A stretch of 64,000 nt of DNA from CAWUEX02 sp963921305 (lineage in GTDB: Bacteria; Pseudomonadota; Alphaproteobacteria; Rhodospirillales; Rhodospirillaceae). Numbering within the stretch: the first letter of the stretch is position 1; the number at the start of each line of letters is the position of its first letter. The notes beneath the pieces are model-generated. The model was not told the origin of the DNA. It saw only the letters and a program-made list of their open reading frames with translations, and did no database searches. The position numbers were made by a program, and so were the translations under genes. The stretch lies in contig CAWUEX030000002.1 in the NCBI GenBank assembly GCA_963921305.4, positions 1,426,001 to 1,490,000 of the forward strand. Reading direction: 5' to 3'. Positions 32,249 through 40,632 of the stretch are shown one piece after another.

Positions 32249-33546
32249 CCGCTGTTCTCGTTGGTTCGCGCTGCCAGCCATGGCAACGGGTTAATGGGTT
32301 GGCCGTCCCGCCGCAACTCAACATATAGTGAAGGATCGCCTTCCGGGGCCATGACGCCGACGGGCTCGCCCGCCAGAACTCGTTGGCCGACAACGCCGTC
32401 GAGGCGGCTCATGCCTGCCAGAAGGGTATGGTATCCCTCGCTGTGTTCCAGGATCAAGAGCAGCCCGTACCCCCTGAATTCCCCGGCGAAAGCCACCACG
32501 CCGTCAAAGGGCGAAATCACTGGGGCGTCCGCCCGGGTTGCGATGGTGATCCCCTTGGACAAGATGCCATCCGCGTCCGCCTCGCCATAGCGCTGGGCCG
32601 TCCGGCCTACGGCGGGAAACGGCAGGGTGCCCCGGGCCTCACTAAACGACCGTTCCGGCTCTGGCGGGACAGGCCGCCGTGCCGCGACGATCTCCGGAGA
32701 TGGCGCGTTTGCATCCGGCGGGGTCAGGGTCACCGCCTCTTGCTGGCGCCGTTCTTCTTCGCGCGCTTGCCGGGCACGTTCGGCAATCACCTTCTCCAGC
32801 AGCTCCCGCAGATCGCCCGCCTCCCTGGCCAGGGTGGTCACACGGGCGCTGGCCTCAGAGGCCTGCCGCTTGAACTGTTCCTGCCGTTCTGACTGCTCGG
32901 CGAAGAGGGTGCGCAGCTTGGCACGCTCGTCCAGCAGCTCGGCCGCGGCGGCGGCAATCTCTTCACGCTGCGCGATGATCTCTGACCGTGTCCGGTACAT
33001 CTCATCCAGATCGTTTTGGAGTTTTGCCGCCGTATCGGTCAGAGCCGGGATCGCCGCCGACAGGACCAGGCCTGAGCGCACGGCATCGGCTGGGCGCAAG
33101 GGCTGCAACATGAGGGCATCGGTCGGGCGCACCGCCAAACGCTCTAGGGCCAACAAAACGTCACGCATCTGCGCGTCCTTATCGGCCAGGTCAACCGCCA
33201 TGCGCTCCATGTCCCGTTCCAACGTCGCGAGCTCAGATTCGAGATCGTTGAGGGCACGCTCCCGATCCTGAATACGCCGCGCCGCATCGACCATGCGAAA
33301 CTGTAAGTCTGCCGCCTCCCGCGCAGACTCAGCGGCGCGCCGTTCAGCTTCAGCCAACGCCTCACGCTCGCGTTCAAGGTCGCGCTCGACCGCCTGCAGA
33401 TCGGACTCTTGCGGGGCGGCAGGATCGTCTTGTGCTGTCGCAGGGCTGCCCAACAACAGCAGGCATGCCAGACACACCGTCACGGCGGAGTTGGATTTGG
33501 AAACGTGCGTCGCTCTATTCAGCGGCACGGCGGGTCGATGCCGCAT
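32245..33546 (-). CDS. Murein hydrolase activator, EnvC/M23 type
   Basis: This 433-residue protein has a signal peptide, a long Glu/Arg/Ala-rich coiled coil (about residues 45-270) and a C-terminal LytM/M23-like domain (RADAPVISPFDGVVAFAGEFRGYG, then LLILEHSEGYHTLLAGM, in parts). The H-x-x-x-D and HxH zinc ligands look incomplete, as in EnvC, where the domain activates amidases and does not cut. It acts in the periplasm in cell separation. The ATG at 33546 is the first non-TTG start. It overlaps the gpmI end by 32 bases, and a GTG nearer the signal peptide is possible. Confidence 0.87.
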   Translation of the reverse strand: MRHRPAVPLNRATHVSKSNSAVTVCLACLLLLGSPATAQDDPAAPQESDLQAVERDLEREREALAEAERRAAESAREAADLQFRMVDAARRIQDRERALNDLESELATLERDMERMAVDLADKDAQMRDVLLALERLAVRPTDALMLQPLRPADAVRSGLVLSAAIPALTDTAAKLQNDLDEMYRTRSEIIAQREEIAAAAAELLDERAKLRTLFAEQSERQEQFKRQASEASARVTTLAREAGDLRELLEKVIAERARQAREEERRQQEAVTLTPPDANAPSPEIVAARRPVPPEPERSFSEARGTLPFPAVGRTAQRYGEADADGILSKGITIATRADAPVISPFDGVVAFAGEFRGYGLLLILEHSEGYHTLLAGMSRLDGVVGQRVLAGEPVGVMAPEGDPSLYVELRRDGQPINPLPWLAARTNENSG

Positions 33547-35116
33547 CCCGGTCAAGCAGGGAGCGTCCGGTCATGACATCCGGCTGGGGCAATCCCATGA
33601 GATCGAGCACCGTCGGCGCCAGGTCTGCCAGGCGTCCGTCATGCAGCGCCCCTGCCGGACCGTTGATCATCACCACCGGCACCTCGCCCACTGTATGCGC
33701 GGTGTGCGGCTTGCCGGACTCTAGGTCCGTCATCATCTCGCAGTTGCCGTGATCTGCACTGACGAGCAACGTGCCACCTGCCTCGGTCACAGCCTCTTGT
33801 AGGCGGGTGAGGCACGCGTCGATGGTCGCCGCAGCTTTGATGGCGGCAGGCAACACGCCGGTATGGCCGACCATGTCGCCATTGGCATAGTTGACGACGA
33901 TGAGATCGTACTGGCCGGACGTAATCGCCTCGACCAGTTTATCGGTCACTTCGGGGGCAGCCATCTCCGGCTGCAGGTCGTAGGTCGCGACCTTCGGACT
34001 CGGCACAAGAATACGGGTCTCGCCGTCGAACTCCCGCTCCGAGCCGCCGTTCAGGAAGAACGTCACGTGGGCGTACTTCTCCGTCTCGGCGATCCGCAAT
34101 TGTTTCAAGCCGGCGCCGGCCACCACTTCACCGAGACTTTGTTCCGGCGTCTCCGCCGGGAACAGCACGTCCAGGTGCTGCGCCAGTGCGGAGGAGTATT
34201 CCGTCATGCCCAATTTGGCCGCAAAGTTGACCGTGCGTGCCCGTCCAAAGCCATCGAAGTCCACGTCGACGAGGGCTGTCAGAATTTGCCGTACCCGATC
34301 GGCGCGGAAGTTAGCCATCAAAAGCCCGTCCCCGTCCGCCATGCCGGTGTAGCCGTCAAGGATCACGGGTTCGGCGAATTCGTCTGTCTTACCGTCGTCA
34401 TAGGACGCATCAATTGCGGTAAGCAGATCCGGTTGGGTGTCTGCCTCGCCGGCAACAATCGCGGTGTAGGCTTTTTCAACCCGCTCCCAGCGGGTGTCGC
34501 GGTCCATGGCGTAGTAGCGCCCGCCCACCGTGGCCACCGTCACGTCAGTAAGCCCATCGATATCTTCTAAAAACTGTTCGGCGAATTCGCGAGCGGACTG
34601 CGGCGGCGTATCGCGGCCGTCGAGAAAGGCGTGAATGCGCACCGGCACCCCCGCTGCCGACACGGCTTTGGCCAGCGCCACCATGTGGTCCTGGTGGGAA
34701 TGCACGCCGCCAGGAGACAACAAACCCATCAGATGACACGTCCCGCCGCTCTTTTTCAGCGCGGCGATGAAAGCGGTCAGCTGGTCCCGCGTTGCCAGCG
34801 TTCCATCAGCCACCGCGGCATCGATCTGCGGCAAGTCCTGCAACACCACCCGGCCCGCACCGATGTTCATGTGACCGACTTCCGAATTACCCATCTGTCC
34901 AGCGGGCAAGCCGACATCACGGCCGCTGGTTTCGACCAGGGCATGAGGTGCACCGTCGTTCCCCATCCACCGGTCCCAGGTCGGGGTCTCCGCCAACGCA
35001 ATCGCGTTGTTTTCCGGGTCCGTGCGATGGCCCCAGCCATCGAGGATGCACAGCACCACGGGGCGTGGAGGAGGCGTATTTTGGGCCGTTTTTGTCATAG
35101 CCTGTGGATAACTCAT
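33515..35116 (-). CDS. gpmI: Cofactor-independent phosphoglycerate mutase
   Basis: This 533-residue alkaline-phosphatase-fold enzyme shows CILDGWG at the metal-site start, the phosphoserine region MGNSEVGHMNIGAG, HSHQDHM, DGRDTPP, and the late metal site SADHGNCE plus KPHTAHT. It interconverts 3- and 2-phosphoglycerate with Mn2+. The start is uncertain: the ATGs at 35116 and 35098 both leave a short non-conserved lead, and 35116 has a better-spaced GAG. First gene of the envC-ctpA-yibQ-rppH group. Confidence 0.94.
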   Translation of the reverse strand: MSYPQAMTKTAQNTPPPRPVVLCILDGWGHRTDPENNAIALAETPTWDRWMGNDGAPHALVETSGRDVGLPAGQMGNSEVGHMNIGAGRVVLQDLPQIDAAVADGTLATRDQLTAFIAALKKSGGTCHLMGLLSPGGVHSHQDHMVALAKAVSAAGVPVRIHAFLDGRDTPPQSAREFAEQFLEDIDGLTDVTVATVGGRYYAMDRDTRWERVEKAYTAIVAGEADTQPDLLTAIDASYDDGKTDEFAEPVILDGYTGMADGDGLLMANFRADRVRQILTALVDVDFDGFGRARTVNFAAKLGMTEYSSALAQHLDVLFPAETPEQSLGEVVAGAGLKQLRIAETEKYAHVTFFLNGGSEREFDGETRILVPSPKVATYDLQPEMAAPEVTDKLVEAITSGQYDLIVVNYANGDMVGHTGVLPAAIKAAATIDACLTRLQEAVTEAGGTLLVSADHGNCEMMTDLESGKPHTAHTVGEVPVVMINGPAGALHDGRLADLAPTVLDLMGLPQPDVMTGRSLLDRDAASTRRAAE

Positions 35117-35226
35117 TTGGGTCTCGATCACGGCTGTTTTTGAAGGCTCAGTGGTGGTTTGGCAAGGGGGCAAACCGGCGGAAACCTTGGCGGTGCAGGA
35201 TTTCCGCCCAACCGGCCCGTAAGGCC

Positions 35227-35257
35227 TTGCGTCCGCGCCCGCGACGTTTGATATAGT
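35227..35257 (+). promoter_or_regulatory. Candidate promoter of the SRP RNA gene
   Basis: A good -10 (TATAGT, 35252-35257) lies 7 bases before the first paired base of the SRP RNA. A weak -35 (TTGCGT, 35227-35232) is 19 bases upstream. The -10 position fits the RNA start well; the -35 is poor. Confidence 0.5.
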
Positions 35258-35261
35258 GGCC

Positions 35262-35360
35262 TCGAGGGACTGGCGGTGGACAGGTGTCTCGCCAACCCGG
35301 TCAGGTCCGGAAGGAAGCAGCCGTAACGAGTTTCCGCCTGGGTCGCCGTCAGGACCTCAC
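35262..35360 (+). ncRNA. ffs: Small signal recognition particle RNA (4.5S type)
   Basis: The highly conserved SRP domain IV is present: GTCAGGTCCGGAAGGAAGCAGC with its tetraloop and asymmetric loop, flanked by CCCGG and CCTGGGT arms (shown here only in part; see 35300-35345). GAGG at 35264-35267 pairs with CCTC at 35355-35358, and CTGGCGG pairs with CCGTCAG, giving a rod-like RNA of about 95 bases. It binds Ffh for cotranslational targeting. Placement just upstream of dnaX is usual in alphaproteobacteria. Confidence 0.93.
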
Positions 35361-35401
35361 TTCAACCTCCAACCTGGATCGATCCCACGGATGAGCGCCA
35401 C

Positions 35402-37186
35402 ATGACCGACGAGCCCAAGCCTTCCGGCGACGTCGGTGCGGCGGCCCCCGACTCGGATCAGCCGTCACTCATCGGGGGTGACGAGTCAGCCGGCAAAACG
35501 CCCTACCAGGTTCTCGCCCGCAAATACCGGCCCACTACCTTTGCCGACCTGGTCGGACAGGAGGCGGTGGTCCGCACGCTGACCAACGCCATTGCTTCCG
35601 GGCGGCTGGCGCAGGCCTACATGCTCACCGGCGTGCGGGGCACCGGGAAAACCACCACGGCGCGTCTCATCGCGCGAGCTTTGAATTGCATTGGACCGGA
35701 TGGCACGGGCGGGCCAACGGACTCCCCTTGCGGGGTGTGTGAACATTGCCGGGCCATCGCCGAGGACCGCCATGTCGATGTGCTTGAGATGGATGCCGCC
35801 AGCCGTACGGGGGTCGATGACATCCGCGAGTTGCTGGACGGCGTGCGCTACCGGCCAACCTCGGCCCGCACCAAGATCTACATCATCGACGAAGTGCACA
35901 TGCTGTCGAACCAGGCGTTCAACGCATTGTTGAAGACGCTGGAAGAGCCGCCGGAGCATGTGAAGTTTATCTTCGCCACCACTGAGATCCGCAAAGTTCC
36001 GGTTACCGTGTTGTCGCGCTGTCAGCGTTTTGACCTGCGCCGGATCGGCGCCGGACCATTGAGCGCTTTGTTCAAGTCCGTTGCCGAACAGGAGGGCGCG
36101 GTCATCTCTGACGATGCGCTCATGCTGATTGCGCGCGCAGCGGATGGATCCGCGCGGGATGGTTTATCCATTCTCGATCAGGCAATCTCACAGGCCGCGT
36201 CCGGTGAGGACGCGCCAAGTGTCGATGAGGCGCAGGTGCGCGACATGCTCGGCCTTGCGGATCGCATTCAGGTCTTCGATCTGCTCGACGCCGTGCTGCG
36301 CGGTGACATCAAAACATCGCTCTATCTCCTCGCGTCCCAATACGCCTCGGGGGCTGACCCCCTGGTTGTCGTCCAGGACATGCTCGAGCTGACCCATTGG
36401 CTCACCCGCTTGAAGGTCGCGCCTGACGGCGCGGACGATGCGCTGGTCGCGGAAGCCGAACGCACCCGAGGGAAAGACATGGCGTCGGCGCTGTCCATGC
36501 CCGTCCTCACCCGCACCTGGCAGATGTTGCTGAAGGGATTGTCCGAAGCGCGCAACGCACCCATGCCGTTACAGGCGGTGGAGATGATCCTCGTACGGCT
36601 GGCCTATGCCGCCGATTTGCCTACACCGGAAGATGCGGTGAAAGCCGCCATGGCGGGCAACGGCTCATCTGCCGCAACCCCCAGGTCGTCTGCGCCCCGG
36701 TCAGGCGGCAACGGGGCATCAGCAGTTGCATCTCGTAGTGCAGCGGGCGGCGGAGCAGCCGCTGCCCAGCCGGCCCCTCAACCTACACCCACGTCCGCAC
36801 CTCAACCTGTTACCGAGCCGACCGCACAGGCGTTGCCTGTCCCGGCCTCACTCGAAGAGGTGGTCGCTCTGTGCCAAGAGCAAGGCGAGGCCACATTGGC
36901 GGCGCAATTGATCCGCGCGGTTCATTTGGTCCGCTTTGAGCGCGGTCGCATCGAAATACGCCCGCAAGACAACACACCCCAAGACGTCGCCGGTAAACTT
37001 GGGGCGTTCCTCAACGCCAACACCGGTGAGAGGTGGATGGTCAGCGTCTCCAATCAAACCGGCGAGCCAACGCTGTATGAACAGCAGATCAACACGGCAG
37101 CGGCTGACCCGTTCGTGAAGTCGCTCTTGGACGCCTTCCCGGGCGCTAAGATCGAAGCTGTGCGAGACGTTTCCACCGAAGACTAA
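35402..37186 (+). CDS. dnaX: DNA polymerase III gamma/tau subunit
   Basis: This 594-residue clamp-loader ATPase has Walker A GVRGTGKTTTAR, the four-Cys zinc module (Cys in ALNCIGPDG, then CGVCEHC), the DEVHML Walker B and the SRC sensor motif. Domain III follows, then an Ala/Pro-rich linker (about residues 415-480) and a C-terminal tau-like domain. No A-rich slippery site like the E. coli frameshift signal was seen. The first 35 residues are an acidic lead. It precedes ybaB and recR as usual. Confidence 0.95.
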   Translation: MTDEPKPSGDVGAAAPDSDQPSLIGGDESAGKTPYQVLARKYRPTTFADLVGQEAVVRTLTNAIASGRLAQAYMLTGVRGTGKTTTARLIARALNCIGPDGTGGPTDSPCGVCEHCRAIAEDRHVDVLEMDAASRTGVDDIRELLDGVRYRPTSARTKIYIIDEVHMLSNQAFNALLKTLEEPPEHVKFIFATTEIRKVPVTVLSRCQRFDLRRIGAGPLSALFKSVAEQEGAVISDDALMLIARAADGSARDGLSILDQAISQAASGEDAPSVDEAQVRDMLGLADRIQVFDLLDAVLRGDIKTSLYLLASQYASGADPLVVVQDMLELTHWLTRLKVAPDGADDALVAEAERTRGKDMASALSMPVLTRTWQMLLKGLSEARNAPMPLQAVEMILVRLAYAADLPTPEDAVKAAMAGNGSSAATPRSSAPRSGGNGASAVASRSAAGGGAAAAQPAPQPTPTSAPQPVTEPTAQALPVPASLEEVVALCQEQGEATLAAQLIRAVHLVRFERGRIEIRPQDNTPQDVAGKLGAFLNANTGERWMVSVSNQTGEPTLYEQQINTAAADPFVKSLLDAFPGAKIEAVRDVSTED

Positions 37187-37216
37187 GTTAACCCCCCGAC
37201 AAGAGAGAGCAGAATC

Positions 37217-37540
37217 ATGAAGAACCTCGGTGCGCTGATGAAGCAGGCGCAAGAGATGCAACAGAAGATGGGCGAAATGCAGGAACGCATGGCCGACCTC
37301 GAGGTTGAAGGATCGTCCGGTGCTGGAATGGTAACGGTCGTATTGTCCGGGAAGTCGGATATGCGCCGCATCAAAATTGATCCGTCTCTTCTCAAACCGG
37401 ATGAGGTTGAGGTGCTTGAGGATCTCGTGGTCGCTGCGACCAACGATGCCCGGGCCCGTCTGGAAGTGCGGATGCAGGAAGAGATGAGCAAGGTTACCGG
37501 CGGGCTCGAACTTCCACCGGGCATGAAATTGCCGTTCTAA
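37217..37540 (+). CDS. ybaB: Nucleoid-associated protein YbaB/EbfC
   Basis: This 107-residue protein begins with an N-terminal Met/Gln-rich helix (MKNLGALMKQAQEMQQKMGE), followed by the conserved VEGSSGAGMVTVVLSGK sheet and the C-terminal LELPPGMKLPF. It binds DNA as a dimer. Encoded between dnaX and recR, its standard location. AGAGAGCAG lies before the ATG. Confidence 0.94.
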   Translation: MKNLGALMKQAQEMQQKMGEMQERMADLEVEGSSGAGMVTVVLSGKSDMRRIKIDPSLLKPDEVEVLEDLVVAATNDARARLEVRMQEEMSKVTGGLELPPGMKLPF

Positions 37541-37568
37541 ATCAGGCCAGCTAAGGTAGGCACGCTAC

Positions 37569-38162
37569 ATGGCTGGTCCTGACATCGAGGCCCTGATTCG
37601 TCAGATGGCAAAACTGCCCGGCCTTGGGCCGCGTTCTGCCCGGCGCGCCGTTCTCGAGCTTATAAAAAAGAAAGAGTCGCTGCTGCAGCCTTTGATTCAG
37701 TCGCTCGAGCGAACAGCCGATGCGGTGAAAATTTGCGGGCACTGCGGCAATTTCGACAGCCAAGATCCTTGCGGCATTTGCCTTGATGCCAAACGGGACC
37801 GTTCCGTGATCTGTGTGGTTGAAGACGTTGCAGACCTGTGGGCGCTCGAACGCAGTGCCGCATTCCGCGGCGTCTATCATGTGACCGGCGGGCTGTTGTC
37901 GCCGCTGGATGGTGTCGGTCCGGATGATTTGAACATCGCCGCGCTGGTCGAGCGGGCCTGCGCGGATGAGGTGAAAGAAGTGATTCTCGCCCTGAGCGCG
38001 ACGGTCGATGGGCAGAGCACCGCACATTACCTTGCCGACCGTCTCGAATCGGCAGGTGTGGACATCTCGGGACTGGCCCATGGTGTGCCCGTCGGGGGCG
38101 AGCTTGATTACCTGGATGACGGAACACTGACCGCGGCCCTGAAGGCGCGCCGGCCGGTCTGA
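37569..38162 (+). CDS. recR: Recombination protein RecR
   Basis: This 197-residue protein has the RecR helix-hairpin-helix (LIRQMAKLPGLGPRSARRA), the C4 zinc finger (CGHCGNF and CGIC), and a Toprim domain (ICVVEDVADLWALE to LSATVDGQSTAHY). With RecO it loads RecA at gaps. Third gene of the dnaX-ybaB-recR group. Confidence 0.95.
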   Translation: MAGPDIEALIRQMAKLPGLGPRSARRAVLELIKKKESLLQPLIQSLERTADAVKICGHCGNFDSQDPCGICLDAKRDRSVICVVEDVADLWALERSAAFRGVYHVTGGLLSPLDGVGPDDLNIAALVERACADEVKEVILALSATVDGQSTAHYLADRLESAGVDISGLAHGVPVGGELDYLDDGTLTAALKARRPV

Positions 38163-38245
38163 ACGGCAACCGTGGGCGTTGCCGGTTGCCATGTCTCTGC
38201 CACATTCGCGCCTTAAATCAGCGGGTTAGTTAACGGTGGCGTGAA

Positions 38246-38273
38246 TTGGCATACGGCGCAGAGTGTGTAGTAT
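38246..38273 (+). promoter_or_regulatory. Candidate sigma-70 promoter of the DUF4136 lipoprotein gene
   Basis: TTGGCA and TAGTAT are separated by 16 bases and lie about 50 bases before the start codon, a sensible distance for a monocistronic gene. The match is fair, with four of six bases in the -10. Confidence 0.5.
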
Positions 38274-38324
38274 CGCCAACACGAGCGGCATCCGCTTTGC
38301 CGGGACTTAACAGGAGCATATGCC

Positions 38325-39008
38325 ATGATGAGATCAGTTCAGGTCAGACAGCTTCTCTTGGCGGTGGTTGCCACATTTGGCTTGGCCGCTTGCGCCAGCC
38401 CCAAGTACGTCGTTTCGGATGTCACCCGTCATCACGACGTGGCGGCAACGCCGTCCGGTCAGACCTTCGCGGTCGTTGCGGCGGAAGCCGAACAGGATGA
38501 AAGCCTCGCGTTCAAAGCTTACTCTGACCTGGTGTCCGAACGCCTCTCGGGTATCGGCTATCGCAAATTCGACGGGCAGAGCCAGTCGCCGGGTATCGTT
38601 GCCACACTGAAGTGGTCCGTCGAGGGCCCAAGCCCCGACGTGAAATCGCGGTCCACGGGGTATGGCTATGGTTTCGGCTATCGCAGCCGCTTCAGTCATT
38701 TTGGGTATGGCTACGACGCCCCCTACAGCGGACGGACCGACACGCGGCAGATGTTCGTGCGCCGGGTCGAAGTCGCACTCTATGACGGCGCGACGTACAA
38801 CACTGAAAATCCACGTCGCATTTTTGAGGGCTCCGCGGTGAGCGCCGGCACCAACGGTCAGATCGAGCCGGTAATGCCGTACATCATCCAGGCGATCTTC
38901 GATCAGTATCCTGGTGAGTCCGGGTCGACCAAGACCATCCGGGTCGAAGTTCCGCCGGACGCCGAAGCGGTCCAGACCACTCAGTACAGCGGCCGCTCAT
39001 CCAAGTAA
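38325..39008 (+). CDS. DUF4136-like lipoprotein
   Basis: This 227-residue protein has a lipoprotein signal (LAAC lipobox, Cys at residue 23). The body resembles DUF4136 proteins, with a conserved pattern around TFAVVAAEAEQDESLAFKAY and a YGTR-like Tyr/Gly-rich stretch at about residues 110-130. It probably sits in the outer or inner membrane leaflet facing the periplasm. Its role is unknown. It is likely monocistronic, with a promoter candidate at 38246 and AGGAG before the start, and it is convergent with the nfeD gene. Confidence 0.78.
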   Translation: MMRSVQVRQLLLAVVATFGLAACASPKYVVSDVTRHHDVAATPSGQTFAVVAAEAEQDESLAFKAYSDLVSERLSGIGYRKFDGQSQSPGIVATLKWSVEGPSPDVKSRSTGYGYGFGYRSRFSHFGYGYDAPYSGRTDTRQMFVRRVEVALYDGATYNTENPRRIFEGSAVSAGTNGQIEPVMPYIIQAIFDQYPGESGSTKTIRVEVPPDAEAVQTTQYSGRSSK

Positions 39009-39029
39009 GGATCATCGAAGCCTGCGCCG

Positions 39030-39479
39030 TTAGTCGGCACGCTCCACCAGCAAAATCGCGCCGTTGACACCGGTGACCCGTACCGCTGTACCGGCGGGCA
39101 AGTCCGGGCCCTCGGCCATCCATGACGAGTCGCCGACATGAATGCGGCCCCGGCCGTTTTGCAGTGCGGTGTCGAGGGTGAAGGTGCGGCCGACGTGCTG
39201 CTCCGCCCGCTTGTTCAGGGACGGATCGGCTGCCGGGGTGTTGCTGGGCCGCCAGACGCGCCGCCCCACGATAATTGTAATCACGCTGAGAACCGCGAAG
39301 ATCACAAACGCGATCTGCCAGCCCATGCTGGGGACCAACAGCATCACGAACCCGGTTATGGCAGCGGCAATCGCCAGCCACAGGAAGACGATGCCGGGCG
39401 CGGCCAGTTCGATGACGAACAGCACCAGAGCGGCAATCCACCACGCCCAGTAGTCCATGGTCTCAAACAGACTCTCCAT
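39030..39479 (-). CDS. NfeD-like membrane protein
   Basis: This 149-residue protein has three hydrophobic segments in the first 75 residues (WWIAALVLFVIELAAPGIVF, a second at about 35-50 and a third at 55-70) and a C-terminal OB-fold-like NfeD domain (HVGRTFTLDTALQNGRGRI to GAILLVERA). NfeD proteins pair with SPFH/stomatin proteins in membrane microdomains, and the SPFH gene is directly upstream (2-base gap), matching E. coli ybbJ-qmcA. Confidence 0.85.
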   Translation of the reverse strand: MESLFETMDYWAWWIAALVLFVIELAAPGIVFLWLAIAAAITGFVMLLVPSMGWQIAFVIFAVLSVITIIVGRRVWRPSNTPAADPSLNKRAEQHVGRTFTLDTALQNGRGRIHVGDSSWMAEGPDLPAGTAVRVTGVNGAILLVERAD

Positions 39480-39481
39480 GA

Positions 39482-40465
39482 TTAGGACGCCCCGGAGTCG
39501 GGAATGCGGCCCGCACGAGCTTCTAGTGCCGCGGCTTCGCTCTCCGCTTCGGATTTCGCCAGCGAGGTCTTAGCCAGTTCGGCAATACCGCCGATGGCGC
39601 CAATCACACCGCTCGCTTCCATCGGCATGAACACCAGTTTTTCGTTTGGTGACCGGGCGAATTTGGACATTGCTTCCACGTACTTTTGCGCGACGAAGTA
39701 GTTGATGGCTTGAACGTCGCCCTTGGCGATGGCGTCCGACACCATCTCGGTGGCTTTGGCTTCGGCCTCAGCCAGGCGTTCACGGGCTTCGGCTTCGCGG
39801 AATGCAGCTTCCCGTTCGCCTTCGGCTTTCAAGATGTCGGATTGCTTGTCGCCTTCGGCGCGCAGGATGGCGGATTGACGGTCGCCTTCGGCTTCCAGAA
39901 TCTCTGCCCGCTTTAATCGTTCGGCTTTCATCTGCCGCGCCATCGACTCCACCAGGTCGCGCGGCGGCGAAATGTCTTTGATTTCGATCCGAGTCACTTT
40001 GATGCCCCAGGGGTTGGTCGCTTCGTCTACCACCACAAGCAGCCGGGCATTGATGGCGTCACGCTGGGACAGCAGTTCATCCAGGTCCATGCTGCCCATC
40101 ACCGTACGGATGTTGGTCATGGTCAGGTTCAGGATGGCGACTTCCAGTCCGCTGACTTCGTAGGCCGCCTTGCCGGCGTTGAGCACCTGATAGAAGACCA
40201 CACCGTCCACCGTCACCATCGCGTTGTCCTTGGTGATGACCTCCTGGGAAGGCACATCAAGCACCTGTTCCATCATGTTCATGCGTTTGCCGACGCCTTC
40301 GATGAAGGGCGTAATCAGCTGCAAGCCCGGAGAGAATGTTCGGGTAAATCGGCCAAACCGCTCGATGGTGAAGTTCCAGCCCTGCGGCACAACCACAACG
40401 GACTTGAACACAATGATGATGCCGAGGACGACAAAGATGATGGCGAATATGGAGGGGAAATCCAT
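39482..40465 (-). CDS. qmcA: SPFH/band 7 membrane protein (QmcA/paraslipin type)
   Basis: This 327-residue protein has one N-terminal membrane anchor (residues about 5-25), an SPFH domain (VVPQGWNFTIERFGRFTRTF to about residue 190) and a long Glu/Ala-rich coiled coil with heptad-like repeats of the AEGDRQSAILRAEGDKQSDI type. It scaffolds membrane domains and may modulate proteases. The ATG at 40465 follows AAAGGAG; the frame extends a further 129 bases upstream but without family similarity. Cotranscribed with nfeD. Confidence 0.9.
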   Translation of the reverse strand: MDFPSIFAIIFVVLGIIIVFKSVVVVPQGWNFTIERFGRFTRTFSPGLQLITPFIEGVGKRMNMMEQVLDVPSQEVITKDNAMVTVDGVVFYQVLNAGKAAYEVSGLEVAILNLTMTNIRTVMGSMDLDELLSQRDAINARLLVVVDEATNPWGIKVTRIEIKDISPPRDLVESMARQMKAERLKRAEILEAEGDRQSAILRAEGDKQSDILKAEGEREAAFREAEARERLAEAEAKATEMVSDAIAKGDVQAINYFVAQKYVEAMSKFARSPNEKLVFMPMEASGVIGAIGGIAELAKTSLAKSEAESEAAALEARAGRIPDSGAS

Positions 40466-40550
40466 CGCGGTGGGGCTCCTTTCAACAAGGTAGGGCAAGG
40501 TAGGTGCATGGGCTCCCGGCAGCCGTGTATCGCCGAAAACCTTACTCTTT

Positions 40551-40581
40551 ATGATATGTGGCTCGCAAAAGGGTATGTCAA
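40551..40581 (-). promoter_or_regulatory. Promoter of the SPFH-NfeD operon
   Basis: On the minus strand a perfect -35 TTGACA (40581-40576) is followed 17-19 bases later by the AT-rich CATATCATA, which offers CATATC or TATCAT as the -10. About 85 bases separate it from the ATG at 40465. Confidence 0.6.
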
Positions 40582-40632
40582 CCCATGAGAACACACGCTT
40601 AAATTGAATCTTGCGCTCGTATCCGCAGAGGC

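Noticed and set aside
35402..37186. Programmed frameshift producing a short gamma subunit from dnaX
   Set aside because: No A-rich slippery site with a downstream hairpin was found near the junction with the tau part.
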